Assembly (NCBI RefSeq): GCF_002506515.1
Contig: NZ_DAXS01000041.1
Location: 41,026 to 59,673, forward strand
Origin: Caldivirga sp. UBA161
GTDB lineage: Archaea; Thermoproteota; Thermoprotei; Thermoproteales; Thermocladiaceae
Reading direction: 5' to 3'
Length of the DNA: 18,648 nucleotides
Shown here: piece by piece, positions 1 through 7,142 of the stretch
Position numbering within the stretch: position 1 is the stretch's first letter
Layout: each line of letters begins with the position of its first letter
The notes under the pieces: model-generated
What the model was told of the DNA's origin: nothing
Seen by the model: the letters and a program-made list of their open reading frames with translations, nothing else
The model's database searches: none
Made by a program: the position numbers and the translations under genes

Positions 1-1421
1 CCCAGGGTAAGATCCTTCAAAGGCCCTTTGGTGGAATGACGATACCGAGGACAACCTTCGCCCAGGATAAGAGTGGATTCTTCCTATTGAGTACCCTCTA
101 TGATAATACGCTTAGATTTAAGAATGTTGAAATGTTCCATGAGCACTTCGCCACATCAATGATAATGCAGAATGGCACCTTTAAGGGATTCACAGTAATT
201 GACCTTAAGACAGGGGAGTTTAAGGTATTCTTGGCTAAGGTAGGTATAATAGCTACAGGTGGTAATGGTAGGGTATATGGTTTTACAACAATGGCCCACT
301 CCTCCACTGGCGATGGATATTCAATAGCCTATAGGGCTGGTATACCACTTAAGGACTTTGAATTCCCCCAGTTCCACCCAACTGCCCTAGTCCCAAATGG
401 CATATTAATAACTGAGGGAGCTAGGGGTGAGGGTGGTTACTTAATTAATAAGGATGGGGAGAGGTTCATGAAGAAGTATGCGCCAAGTAGAATGGAACTG
501 GCCCCAAGGGACATAGTTAGTAGGTCTATAGTAACAGAGTGCATGGAGGGTAGGGGATTCATTGATGAGGAGACGGGGCTATGCTATGTGCTACTTGACT
601 TAAGGCATTTGGGTGAGGAGAGGATTGAAAGTAGATTACCCATGATTAGGGAAATAGTGATGAAGACTCTTGGAATTGATCCAGTGGATGAGCCTATTCC
701 AGTTAGGCCAGCAATGCACTACATGATGGGTGGAATACATACTGACATTAATGGGCAAGTAATGCTTGATGAAACCACAACAAGGGTACCTAACCTCTGG
801 GCTGCGGGTGAGGCTGCATCTATAAGTATACACGGAGCCAATAGGCTAGGTAGTAATGCACTATCAGAATGCCTAGTCTGGGGTAGGATAACTGGAGCAT
901 TAGCTGCACAATATGCACTCAATGCCCCTGAACCGGAATTTGATGGATCAATTAAGGACTTGGCAGCTAGGGAGGAGAGTAGGGTATTTGATAAATTGAT
1001 TCATAAGGAGGTTGGGGGTGAGAATCCGTATGATATTAAGGCTGAGATGAATTCAACAATGGATAATAACGTCTACGTGTTTAGAGATAAAAGTACTCTT
1101 GAGGAGGCTTATACAAGTATTAAGAGGCTTAGGGAGAGGTTTGCTAAGGTTAGGCTTGAGGATGATGGTAGGATATATAACCAGAACCTTAAGGACATTA
1201 TGGAGTTGGACTTCCTCCTTGAGCAGGCAGAGTTAATAACAATAGCTGCGTTAAATAGGGCTGAGTCAAGGGGTGCTCACTATAGGTTAGATTATCCTAA
1301 GAGGGATGATGTTAATTGGCTTAAGCATACCTTACTCTTCTACACTGCTGGAGATAAGCCGAGGATAAGTTACTCACCGGTTAAGATAACTCGCTGGAAA
1401 CCTGAGGAGAGGAAGTACTAG
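1..1421 (+). CDS. sdhA: Succinate dehydrogenase/fumarate reductase flavoprotein subunit (5'-truncated by window)
   Basis: Catalytic FAD subunit of respiratory complex II, which oxidises succinate to fumarate on the cytoplasmic face of the membrane. The reading frame is open from base 3 and reads QGKILQRPFGG before the first in-window ATG at 36, so the gene starts outside the window; about 100 N-terminal residues with the GxGxxG FAD motif are missing. Seen motifs: QRPFGG...DKSG, QFHPTAL, TEGARGEGG (active-site Arg region), HYMMGGI (active-site His), and the FAD-contacting AAGEAA...GANRLGSNAL. The C-terminal domain ends ESRGAHYRLDYPKRDD as in SdhA. These motifs and the tail favour SDH/FRD over the related L-aspartate oxidase. 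No sdhB/C/D follows; the next gene is on the opposite strand, so any partner subunits lie upstream or elsewhere. Confidence 0.93.
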   Translation, partial: QGKILQRPFGGMTIPRTTFAQDKSGFFLLSTLYDNTLRFKNVEMFHEHFATSMIMQNGTFKGFTVIDLKTGEFKVFLAKVGIIATGGNGRVYGFTTMAHSSTGDGYSIAYRAGIPLKDFEFPQFHPTALVPNGILITEGARGEGGYLINKDGERFMKKYAPSRMELAPRDIVSRSIVTECMEGRGFIDEETGLCYVLLDLRHLGEERIESRLPMIREIVMKTLGIDPVDEPIPVRPAMHYMMGGIHTDINGQVMLDETTTRVPNLWAAGEAASISIHGANRLGSNALSECLVWGRITGALAAQYALNAPEPEFDGSIKDLAAREESRVFDKLIHKEVGGENPYDIKAEMNSTMDNNVYVFRDKSTLEEAYTSIKRLRERFAKVRLEDDGRIYNQNLKDIMELDFLLEQAELITIAALNRAESRGAHYRLDYPKRDDVNWLKHTLLFYTAGDKPRISYSPVKITRWKPEERKY

Positions 1422-1437
1422 GTAACATACACCTTAC

Positions 1438-2391
1438 TCATCGATTCAACTTTTGTTGGCTCAACTTACTCCTAACCTCAATGGCCTTCTCTAACACGAG
1501 GCTCTTTAACTCTTCCTTACTTACACTGGAGTCGCCGTAAGCTACTATGGCTACTTGGTATGTTTCAAGCTGCTGCCAAGTCTCCTCAGCCAGCACCTTA
1601 ATGCCCTTAACACTATCATTAATCAGTAATTCCCTTAAGGCATTCTCAAATTCACTTATAGGTATTTTAACAGGTAAATCAAGCCTAACTCTGACTACAC
1701 GGTACTTAACATCACTTTGATTAATTATCATTGAATCTTTAAGGACGGAATTAGGTACTTTAGCTACCTCACCATTATCAAGCACAATGGTCGTGTACAT
1801 TAACCCCATGTCAACTATTGTTCCAGTGAAGCCATTTGGAATACCCTCAGTGGGATACGTGGTCCTAAGTAACCCATAACGCCAAGTTAAGAAGGTTATC
1901 CTTTCCCCTGGCCTAAAGGGTTTAGATATCAGTAGTACGAGACCTGATATTACATCGTTAAGAGTTTGCTGGAAGGCTAGGCCAAGCACTAGGCCTATTA
2001 TTGTACCGCTTAAGGCCGCGGCGGCTGGGCTATACTGAACTATGCTTGCTGTCACGAATATTATGACTGCTAGTGCTATTAGGAGTTGAAGGATAAACTT
2101 TAAGGCAGTGGCTGTATGAGGGTCATATGGGTAAAGGGCCTTAGTTATCTCCCTACTTGTTGTGAGTATTAATACTGAACCAATTATTAACACCAATGAA
2201 AGCCTAATCAAGTACTCGTAATTCCTTAGGTAGGCTAATTGCGGGAAAACATTAAATGTATAGATGGTTAAATGGTATATGATGTAAACTACAATGCCTG
2301 CTATTATTATTGGAATCCAGCTCTTAACTATCTTACTTAACACTGATGATAAAGGCGGTCCCTGCTTCACTTGGTTGCTACTAGCCTTCAC
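1438..2391 (-). CDS. mscS: MscS-family mechanosensitive ion channel
   Basis: Small-conductance mechanosensitive channel that releases solutes on hypo-osmotic shock. Of 317 residues, hydrophobic segments lie at about 24-46, 60-78 and 96-120. The Gly/Ala-rich pore helix (about 123-155) runs into the MscS signature around LAFQQTLNDVISG and KPFRPGERI, followed by the beta domain with GTIVDMGLMYTTI and DNGEVAKVPNSVL. The start is GTG at 2391; the ATG a few bases upstream is in another frame. A TATA-like element lies about 40 bp upstream, so the gene can be transcribed apart from the ThiF-like gene 58 bp before it. It converges with sdhA, the stop codons being about 16 bp apart. Family assignment is firm; ion selectivity cannot be told. 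Confidence 0.92.
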   Translation of the reverse strand: MKASSNQVKQGPPLSSVLSKIVKSWIPIIIAGIVVYIIYHLTIYTFNVFPQLAYLRNYEYLIRLSLVLIIGSVLILTTSREITKALYPYDPHTATALKFILQLLIALAVIIFVTASIVQYSPAAAALSGTIIGLVLGLAFQQTLNDVISGLVLLISKPFRPGERITFLTWRYGLLRTTYPTEGIPNGFTGTIVDMGLMYTTIVLDNGEVAKVPNSVLKDSMIINQSDVKYRVVRVRLDLPVKIPISEFENALRELLINDSVKGIKVLAEETWQQLETYQVAIVAYGDSSVSKEELKSLVLEKAIEVRSKLSQQKLNR

Positions 2392-2425
2392 AATTTCTCA
2401 TTAATTAAGGGATTTATTTACCTTA

Positions 2426-2435
2426 TTATTTAAAC
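2426..2435 (-). promoter_or_regulatory. TATA-like element for mscS
   Basis: Reads GTTTAAATAA on the minus strand. It is centred about 40 bp before the GTG start, which would give a leader of about 13 nt. Inferred from position and composition only. Confidence 0.4.
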
Positions 2436-2449
2436 ATTCATTTAAACCC

Positions 2450-3163
2450 CTAAGGGCTGAATACTGGTAGGACATCAATTATTCCCCTACTTGAATCTAT
2501 TATAAGTAGCTTACCAGCTAGCGTTGGCTTTAATCCAGCAAGTATTCTTAATGCATCTAATGCCTGCCAGGATGCAACCACACCTACCACTGGGCCTACC
2601 ACTGCGTTGCATAAGCCTTCCGCGCATGATACTGGGTTCAGGCCTTTTATGTTTAGTATTTCAGTTAACCGTGGTGTCTTACCTGGCAACACCGTGGTTA
2701 CTAATCCAAACCACCCATCAACACCACCATTAACTATTGGCTTATTGTACTTACTGGCTAATTCATCAACATCAAACCTAGTCTTCATATTATCAACAGC
2801 CAGAACTATTACATCTGCTGAAGCCACTAATTCCTCGGATTCTTCATTCCTTGTTAACACCATTTGATGAGCCTCAATTTTAACCCCTGGGTTAATTTCC
2901 CTAAGCCTCCTCTCAGCCACCTCAACCTTACTCTTACCTATATCGCTAGTGGTGTACAGTAACTGCCTATGTAGGTCACTTATACTTACTGTATCGAAAT
3001 CAACAAGTATTAGCCTACCAACCCCTGCACCGGCCAGGTACATTGATGCTAATGAACCTAATCCACCCAACCCCACCACTAGGGCACTACTACTGCTTAG
3101 CCTCCTTTGACCATCAATGCCTAATAGAGGCAATTGCCTGACGTACCTATCGCTACTAATCAT
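2450..3163 (-). CDS. ThiF/MoeB/HesA-family E1-like adenylyltransferase
   Basis: E1-like enzyme that would adenylate the C-terminal Gly of a ubiquitin-like sulfur carrier (MoaD, ThiS or a SAMP/Urm1-like protein). It supports molybdopterin or thiamine synthesis, tRNA thiolation or protein conjugation. Of 237 residues: the RYVRQLPL N-terminus typical of the family, nucleotide loop VVGLGGLGS (29-37), DFDTVSISDLHRQLLY (55-70), and VDNMKTRFDVD (123-133) with the family's Asp/Arg residues. C180 in NPVSCAEGLC sits at the catalytic-Cys position. The two CxxC pairs that bind zinc in E. coli MoeB are absent; only C180 and C185 remain. No ubiquitin-like partner is nearby, so the pathway is unresolved. 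Confidence 0.88.
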   Translation of the reverse strand: MISSDRYVRQLPLLGIDGQRRLSSSSALVVGLGGLGSLASMYLAGAGVGRLILVDFDTVSISDLHRQLLYTTSDIGKSKVEVAERRLREINPGVKIEAHQMVLTRNEESEELVASADVIVLAVDNMKTRFDVDELASKYNKPIVNGGVDGWFGLVTTVLPGKTPRLTEILNIKGLNPVSCAEGLCNAVVGPVVGVVASWQALDALRILAGLKPTLAGKLLIIDSSRGIIDVLPVFSP

Positions 3164-3190
3164 TATCCTAAATGGATTAGTGCAGTAGAA

Positions 3191-3202
3191 TAAATATATT
3201 TA
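3191..3202 (-). promoter_or_regulatory. TATA box for the ThiF-like gene
   Basis: Palindromic TAAATATATTTA centred about 33 bp before the ATG at 3163 and just beyond the stop of the upstream gene. Suggests its own promoter with a leader of about 7 nt. Confidence 0.5.
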
Positions 3203-3203
3203 C

Positions 3204-3488
3204 TCATACTCCCTTAATCAGCATTTCCCTAGCCTCCCTCTCAAGCCTAGTGGGGTTGCTGGGTTGAATATTAGTGGTGAGCACTATGTAGTTACCCTCG
3301 ATCCTAATTAATGAACCATCCTTAAGCCTACTAAGTATGTATGCAGCGTAATTCCCCCCACCCCACTCAAGTATTGTCCTATAAACCTTAAGGTACCTTA
3401 ACTTGGCTTTACCACCCTTATACGCCAACTCTCTAAGCAGTAGCATTGCTAGCCTTGCACTCATCTGGGATGAGTACTGTTGACTCAT
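3204..3488 (-). CDS. Small winged-helix-like protein of unknown function
   Basis: Conserved-looking 94-residue protein that I do not recognise as a named family. Residues about 12-70 read like a small winged helix: helices LAMLLLREL and LRYLKVYRTIL, then AAYILSRLKDGSLIRIEGNYIVLT with a final beta hairpin. A charged helix RLEREAREMLI closes the C-terminus. From the first ATG it overlaps the 3' end of the DUF126 gene by 56 bp in another frame. Later in-frame ATGs at 3464 and 3446 would shorten the overlap to 32 or 14 bp, and the last fits usual spacing best. The overlap implies translational coupling with the DUF126 gene. DNA-binding is inference only. Confidence 0.65.
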   Translation of the reverse strand: MSQQYSSQMSARLAMLLLRELAYKGGKAKLRYLKVYRTILEWGGGNYAAYILSRLKDGSLIRIEGNYIVLTTNIQPSNPTRLEREAREMLIKGV

Positions 3489-3852
3489 TTAGATTCACCT
3501 CAACTACGCATCCACTGTAGTTAAGTATTTCCTCGGGAATATTAATAATTAAGGGTATGTTAGCCATAATTGACCCCACTAGCATTAACGTATCCGGCTT
3601 AGCGGCAAGTATGGCTAACGGTGCTTTACCGTACTTAGCTAACTGATACATTACATATGGACCCACCGTTGAACCAGTGGAGTATGGTAATGCAAAGACC
3701 TTGCCAGCTATGCTTATTTCCATTCCCTTAACCTTAATAATACCCCTAATACCGTCAACATCGCCTAGGAACGATATTGGAGAATTAATGGCAATTAACT
3801 CCCCTGACACGATACCATTACCGTGAACTGTATTACCTTTAAACACACGCAC
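3433..3852 (-). CDS. DUF126 / aconitase-X small subunit, probable phosphomevalonate dehydratase small subunit
   Basis: Of 139 residues, the whole length matches the DUF126 swivelling domain of AcnX enzymes: GNTVHGNGIVSGELI, SFLGDVDGIRG, IAGKVFALPYSTGSTVGPYV and PLIINIPEEIL. In archaea, DUF126 plus AcnX form the Fe-S phosphomevalonate dehydratase of the modified mevalonate pathway, making trans-anhydromevalonate phosphate for isoprenoid lipids; some homologues are cis-3-hydroxyproline dehydratases. The Ser of STGST lies in the active-site loop. The start is GTG at 3852, with a second in-frame GTG at 3846. A TATA-like element lies about 25 bp upstream. The catalytic AcnX large subunit is not in this window. 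Confidence 0.85.
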   Translation of the reverse strand: MRVFKGNTVHGNGIVSGELIAINSPISFLGDVDGIRGIIKVKGMEISIAGKVFALPYSTGSTVGPYVMYQLAKYGKAPLAILAAKPDTLMLVGSIMANIPLIINIPEEILNYSGCVVEVNLNESTVLIPDECKASNATA

Positions 3853-3871
3853 TTAATTGCCTTAAATAGCG

Positions 3872-3881
3872 CCTTAATAAG
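3872..3881 (-). promoter_or_regulatory. TATA-like element for the DUF126 gene
   Basis: Minus-strand TTATTAAGG-type element centred about 25 bp before the GTG at 3852, consistent with leaderless transcription. A second AT-rich element (CTATTTAAG) at 3861-3870 is too close to serve this start. Confidence 0.4.
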
Positions 3882-3924
3882 GGTTCGTTTTAGCTTCCAG
3901 TGATTAAGCTATAATGGTATTATT

Positions 3925-6792
3925 TTAACCTTTAACAACACCTATTGGCCTCATTCTAACAACCTTCTTAGCTAAACCTAATGCATCGGAAACCTCAGCC
4001 ACAATATCAACGTTCTTGTAGGCCTCAGGAGCCTCCTCACTTATTATCTCTGATTCAGCGCTCTTAATAATAATACCCCTTGACTCTAACGCTGCCTTAA
4101 CCTTACTTGGTGGTAGGCTCCTAACTGCTGCTGACCTACTCATCTGCCTACCAGCGCCATGTGGAGCAGTGCCGAAGGTTAACTGCATTGATTTCTCAAA
4201 GCCAACGAGAATATATGAACCCGTACCCATACTTCCAGGTATTAGGACCGGTTGCCCAATCCCCCTATACACCTTAGGTATCTCCTCCCTACCAGCTGGA
4301 AAGGCTCTCGTTGCCCCCTTCCTATGTACCCAAACCTTAGCCCTATGGCCTTCATCATCTATTAAATGCTCCTCAAACTTAGCTATATTATGGGCGACAT
4401 CATAAATTATCCTCATACCTAATTTATCAGGGTCCCTTCCGAAAACCCTCCTGAAGGATTCCCTAACCCAATGCATAAGTAAATGCCTATTAGTCCATGC
4501 GTAATTAGCTGCGGCAGCCATGGCGTTCAGGTAATCCTGCGCCTCCCTCGCTGTTAATGGTAAGGCTGCTAATTCCCTATCAGGTAGGTAAAGGCCCCAT
4601 TGCCTCATCTTACTTTCAGCAATCCTAATGTAGTCAGTGGCCACTTGATGGCCTAAACCCCTTGAACCTGAGTGAATCATGACCAGTACTTGGCCCTCCC
4701 TCTCTATACCGAAGACTTTAGCTATATCTGGGTTAAATATCTTATCAACGACCTGAATCTCAATGAAGTGGTTACCTGAACCAATGGTCCCAATCTCATC
4801 CTTCCCCCTCTCCTTAGCCCTTTGACTAACCTTACTTGAGTCCGCGAGGCCCCAACTACCATTCTGCTCAATGTAATCCTTATCATCAGCCCAACCGTAA
4901 CCATTCCTAATAGCCCAATTAACACCCTCATCAAGCACCTTATTTAATTCACTAATCGGTAAATGTAATCTCCCTGTCTCACCCACTCCAGCTGGGGCTA
5001 ATTCAAAAATCGTATTAACCAGCTCCCTAAGCCTAGGCCTGACTTCATCTTCAGTTAAATCTGTCCTAAGTACCCTAACACCACAGTTAGATACAACAAA
5101 CCCATTAGCGACAAAGTCATGGGCCTCATCATTAACTGTTAAGTCGTAAACCAGGCCATTAAAAGGCTCCTCCCTCACCTCCTCCACTACGTCCCATACA
5201 ATGTCACCATCGACCCTATCCTCATACCATTCTTCAAATGCGGGGAAGCTCCTAGGTATTCTAGGCTTATCAACCCTACCCTCATGGATACTGCGCTCAA
5301 TGAACCCCTCATTAACGTACTCTAACGTTAATGAGGCTGCACTGGACTTAGCGTAGCCGCCCTTAGCCGTGGCAACGGCCAATTGCTTAGCCTCTTCATG
5401 TGAATTAATGATCCTCTCCTTGAGCCTAAGCCATATAACCGCAGCATTGGCTAACCTCTTCCCCTCCGGGTTATACTCATAGCTTACCCTGCTCCATAGC
5501 CTTACCAGATTCTCAGGTGTTGATAATATGTGTAAGCGAAGCCATACCCTATCACCGCTTGAGTATATCCTCTGTATTGAGCCTGTCTCAATGCCTATTT
5601 CATGCAGTAATTCAGCTATGTCATTAAGGAAGCCGTAGCCACTCCCCTCAAGCTCCCTCACCTTAGATATAGTTACGTGGGGATGCTTAAAGTTGTAGCC
5701 ATTAATCGTAATAGGCTTACTCATCCCAGCACCAAAGTATGCAGCTAGGAAGAGCCTCTTCATCCATGGCGGTAATTCCATTATCCAGCCTGGTACCCTG
5801 AAGGGTATGTGAGTTTTCTTACCTTGCGGCGCGCCCAATGCTATTAATAAAGCCTTAAAGCTCCTTGAGGATACATGCAGCACACACTCATGGCTCCCAG
5901 TCCCTTTACCGTTAATCCTTATTCTTCTAGCTCTACAATATATGTTCGCATTATAACCAAGCTCTTCTACGTCCCTTTTAATCTCCTCTAGGCCTTCCCT
6001 TGAACCGTAGAACGCGGTAATTTTGCCCTCTACTCCATTAAATGATCCATCACCAATAAAGTAGCCAAGTAGTTTAAGTAGTATGGGTAGTTTCGGGTTT
6101 CTTGCAGTTAATGGGAGTAGGCCCCTCTTCCTCAACTCCCTGGCTATTGCATCTGGGAATTCATTACCACTTAGGATAACTTTATCAGGTGGTTCCTCAT
6201 AGGGCATGCCCTCAAATGGGTATAAAGCTACCTTATCACCTACCCTCAAATCGCCGGCGTTTATCATACCCTTGGGTGTTAAGATTGGGTGATCTGCAGA
6301 TGCCTTAAGTAAATGCCCGCTCTCGGTTCTAATAACTATAAGTTTATTCTCACTCCTCCAAAGGAATAATTTAACTTTAGTGTGTTTAGGTACTTTGGTA
6401 TCCCTATCAATGGAGACAAGCTCACCACCCTTAATCAGTGACTCTATGGGTACTGTGTAGCCGAACCTAGTGAGTATTCTTGTACCAGGTGGCAGGCAGT
6501 TTATATCGTACCCTATTCCCCCTGGGCTTATTGTACCTTGATTTGCATCAACAGCTGCCACACCACCCACTGGGAAGCCGTAGCCCTGGTGGGCATCAGG
6601 TAGCGCTATACTATACTTATACACTCCAGGTAGGCATGCCACGTTGGCAGCTTGTTCAAGTGTTGAATCAGTCTTCATTTTCTCTATTAATGATTCATCA
6701 GCAAATATCCTAGCTGGAACCTTCATGCATGGTTTGTATGTCTTAGGTATTTCCCAAATGAACTTATCTATCTTTCTTAAAGGTGGAACCAT
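3925..6792 (-). CDS. rtcB: RtcB RNA ligase (tRNA-splicing ligase) with intein
   Basis: GTP- and Mn-dependent RNA ligase joining 2',3'-cyclic phosphate and 5'-OH ends, the tRNA exon ligase of archaea. The 955-residue precursor contains an intein at 99-569; the spliced protein is 484 residues, matching archaeal RtcB. Host motifs: SIALPDAHQGYGFPVGG, GGIGYDIN|C (Mn-ligand Cys570), GSGNHFIE (His675), IHSGSRGLGHQ (His707), DVAHN (His801), and PHGAGRQMSR, whose His878 is the expected GMP-accepting residue. All catalytic residues are intact. Start ATG 6792 is supported by a TATA element about 37 bp upstream. The ligase cannot work until the intein is removed, because the intein splits the metal site. 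Reads away from the por operon. Confidence 0.97.
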   Translation of the reverse strand: MVPPLRKIDKFIWEIPKTYKPCMKVPARIFADESLIEKMKTDSTLEQAANVACLPGVYKYSIALPDAHQGYGFPVGGVAAVDANQGTISPGGIGYDINCLPPGTRILTRFGYTVPIESLIKGGELVSIDRDTKVPKHTKVKLFLWRSENKLIVIRTESGHLLKASADHPILTPKGMINAGDLRVGDKVALYPFEGMPYEEPPDKVILSGNEFPDAIARELRKRGLLPLTARNPKLPILLKLLGYFIGDGSFNGVEGKITAFYGSREGLEEIKRDVEELGYNANIYCRARRIRINGKGTGSHECVLHVSSRSFKALLIALGAPQGKKTHIPFRVPGWIMELPPWMKRLFLAAYFGAGMSKPITINGYNFKHPHVTISKVRELEGSGYGFLNDIAELLHEIGIETGSIQRIYSSGDRVWLRLHILSTPENLVRLWSRVSYEYNPEGKRLANAAVIWLRLKERIINSHEEAKQLAVATAKGGYAKSSAASLTLEYVNEGFIERSIHEGRVDKPRIPRSFPAFEEWYEDRVDGDIVWDVVEEVREEPFNGLVYDLTVNDEAHDFVANGFVVSNCGVRVLRTDLTEDEVRPRLRELVNTIFELAPAGVGETGRLHLPISELNKVLDEGVNWAIRNGYGWADDKDYIEQNGSWGLADSSKVSQRAKERGKDEIGTIGSGNHFIEIQVVDKIFNPDIAKVFGIEREGQVLVMIHSGSRGLGHQVATDYIRIAESKMRQWGLYLPDRELAALPLTAREAQDYLNAMAAAANYAWTNRHLLMHWVRESFRRVFGRDPDKLGMRIIYDVAHNIAKFEEHLIDDEGHRAKVWVHRKGATRAFPAGREEIPKVYRGIGQPVLIPGSMGTGSYILVGFEKSMQLTFGTAPHGAGRQMSRSAAVRSLPPSKVKAALESRGIIIKSAESEIISEEAPEAYKNVDIVAEVSDALGLAKKVVRMRPIGVVKG
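5086..6498 (-). mobile_element. Intein with LAGLIDADG endonuclease domain, inserted in rtcB
   Basis: Residues 99-569 of the RtcB precursor (471 residues). It begins with Cys99 (block A CLPPGTRILT), has block B with SADHP (His168), and ends VYDLTVNDEAHDF (block F, His558) and FVANGFVVSN before extein Cys570. The penultimate residue is Ser568 instead of the usual His. LAGLIDADG motif 1 is LLGYFIGDG (241-249, Asp248). Motif 2 is FLAAYFGAGMSK (348-359), with Gly356 where an acid is expected. A helical segment at about 450-520 sits between endonuclease and block F. From recall, RtcB inteins occur at this same site in Pyrococcus. Splicing looks possible; homing activity is doubtful. Confidence 0.96.
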
Positions 6793-6823
6793 ATTATTAA
6801 TCTCAGTAATCCATAGCTTGGTG

Positions 6824-6834
6824 GTTTTAAATCT
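6824..6834 (-). promoter_or_regulatory. TATA box for rtcB
   Basis: Minus strand AGATTTAAAAC preceded by an A-rich BRE-like stretch. Centred about 37 bp before the ATG, giving a leader of about 10 nt. Confidence 0.55.
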
Positions 6835-6927
6835 TTTTACTCAGCTACTTAGCTTAAGTATTTTAGTCATTATTAAACGCATCCTTGATTCACTTACATG
6901 GTTACTTAAATTGCATCCGCCTTGATT

Positions 6928-6942
6928 GCCATGACTTCATGC
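6928..6942 (+). repeat. 15-bp direct repeat, copy 1
   Basis: GCCATGACTTCATGC matches the copy at 7026-7040 at 13 of 15 positions. Its core CATGA-CT-TCATG is itself a perfect 12-bp dyad, as expected of a dimeric regulator site. Confidence 0.5.
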
Positions 6943-6943
6943 C

Positions 6944-6961
6944 TATTTATAATTATAAATA
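6944..6961. repeat. 18-bp perfect AT palindrome
   Basis: TATTTATAATTATAAATA equals its own reverse complement. It lies about 150 bp from rtcB and 180 bp from porG. It could be an operator or back-to-back TATA elements; no gene begins at the matching distance on either side. Confidence 0.5.
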
Positions 6962-7025
6962 ATGCGGTGACAGTGGATCTATATTATAACTAATGCTAAG
7001 TTATTATTGCTAAAACATTAGTGAA

Positions 7026-7040
7026 GCCATGACTAAATGC
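7026..7040 (+). repeat. 15-bp direct repeat, copy 2
   Basis: GCCATGACTAAATGC, the second copy of the element at 6928-6942, 98 bp downstream of it and about 70 bp before the porG TATA box. The dyad is only partly kept here. Confidence 0.5.
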
Positions 7041-7110
7041 ATTGAATATAATTTGGTAATTCATAAGGATACAGCCGATGGAATCTCTCCATATTTTTTA
7101 ACCTAGGAAA

Positions 7111-7120
7111 GATTAATAAG
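7111..7120 (+). promoter_or_regulatory. TATA box for the por operon
   Basis: GATTAATAAG preceded by purine-rich GGAAA (BRE-like). Centred about 27 bp before the porG ATG at 7143, so the por mRNA should be leaderless. Confidence 0.6.
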
Positions 7121-7142
7121 GCATTCTTGAAAAGGTAATGCT

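Larger units (their letters stand above)
6793..7142. other. Intergenic region between rtcB and por operon
   Basis: 350 bp with no convincing protein or tRNA gene. It holds divergent promoters at its ends, an 18-bp perfect palindrome at 6944-6961, a 15-bp element repeated at 6928-6942 and 7026-7040, and an inverted repeat ACTAATG/CATTAGT at 6989-6995 and 7016-7022 with a 20-nt loop. It is much longer than the other gaps between divergent genes here, which suggests regulatory content. Confidence 0.6.

Noticed and set aside
4722..4934. Minus-strand frame inside rtcB, Arg/Gly/Val-rich
   Set aside because: Alternative frame within conserved RtcB coding sequence.
6841..6900. Possible C/D box RNA on the minus strand (CTGA at 6841-6844 and ATGACTA-like sequence to its right)
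   Set aside because: No proper C box or D' box at the needed spacing; overlaps the rtcB promoter.
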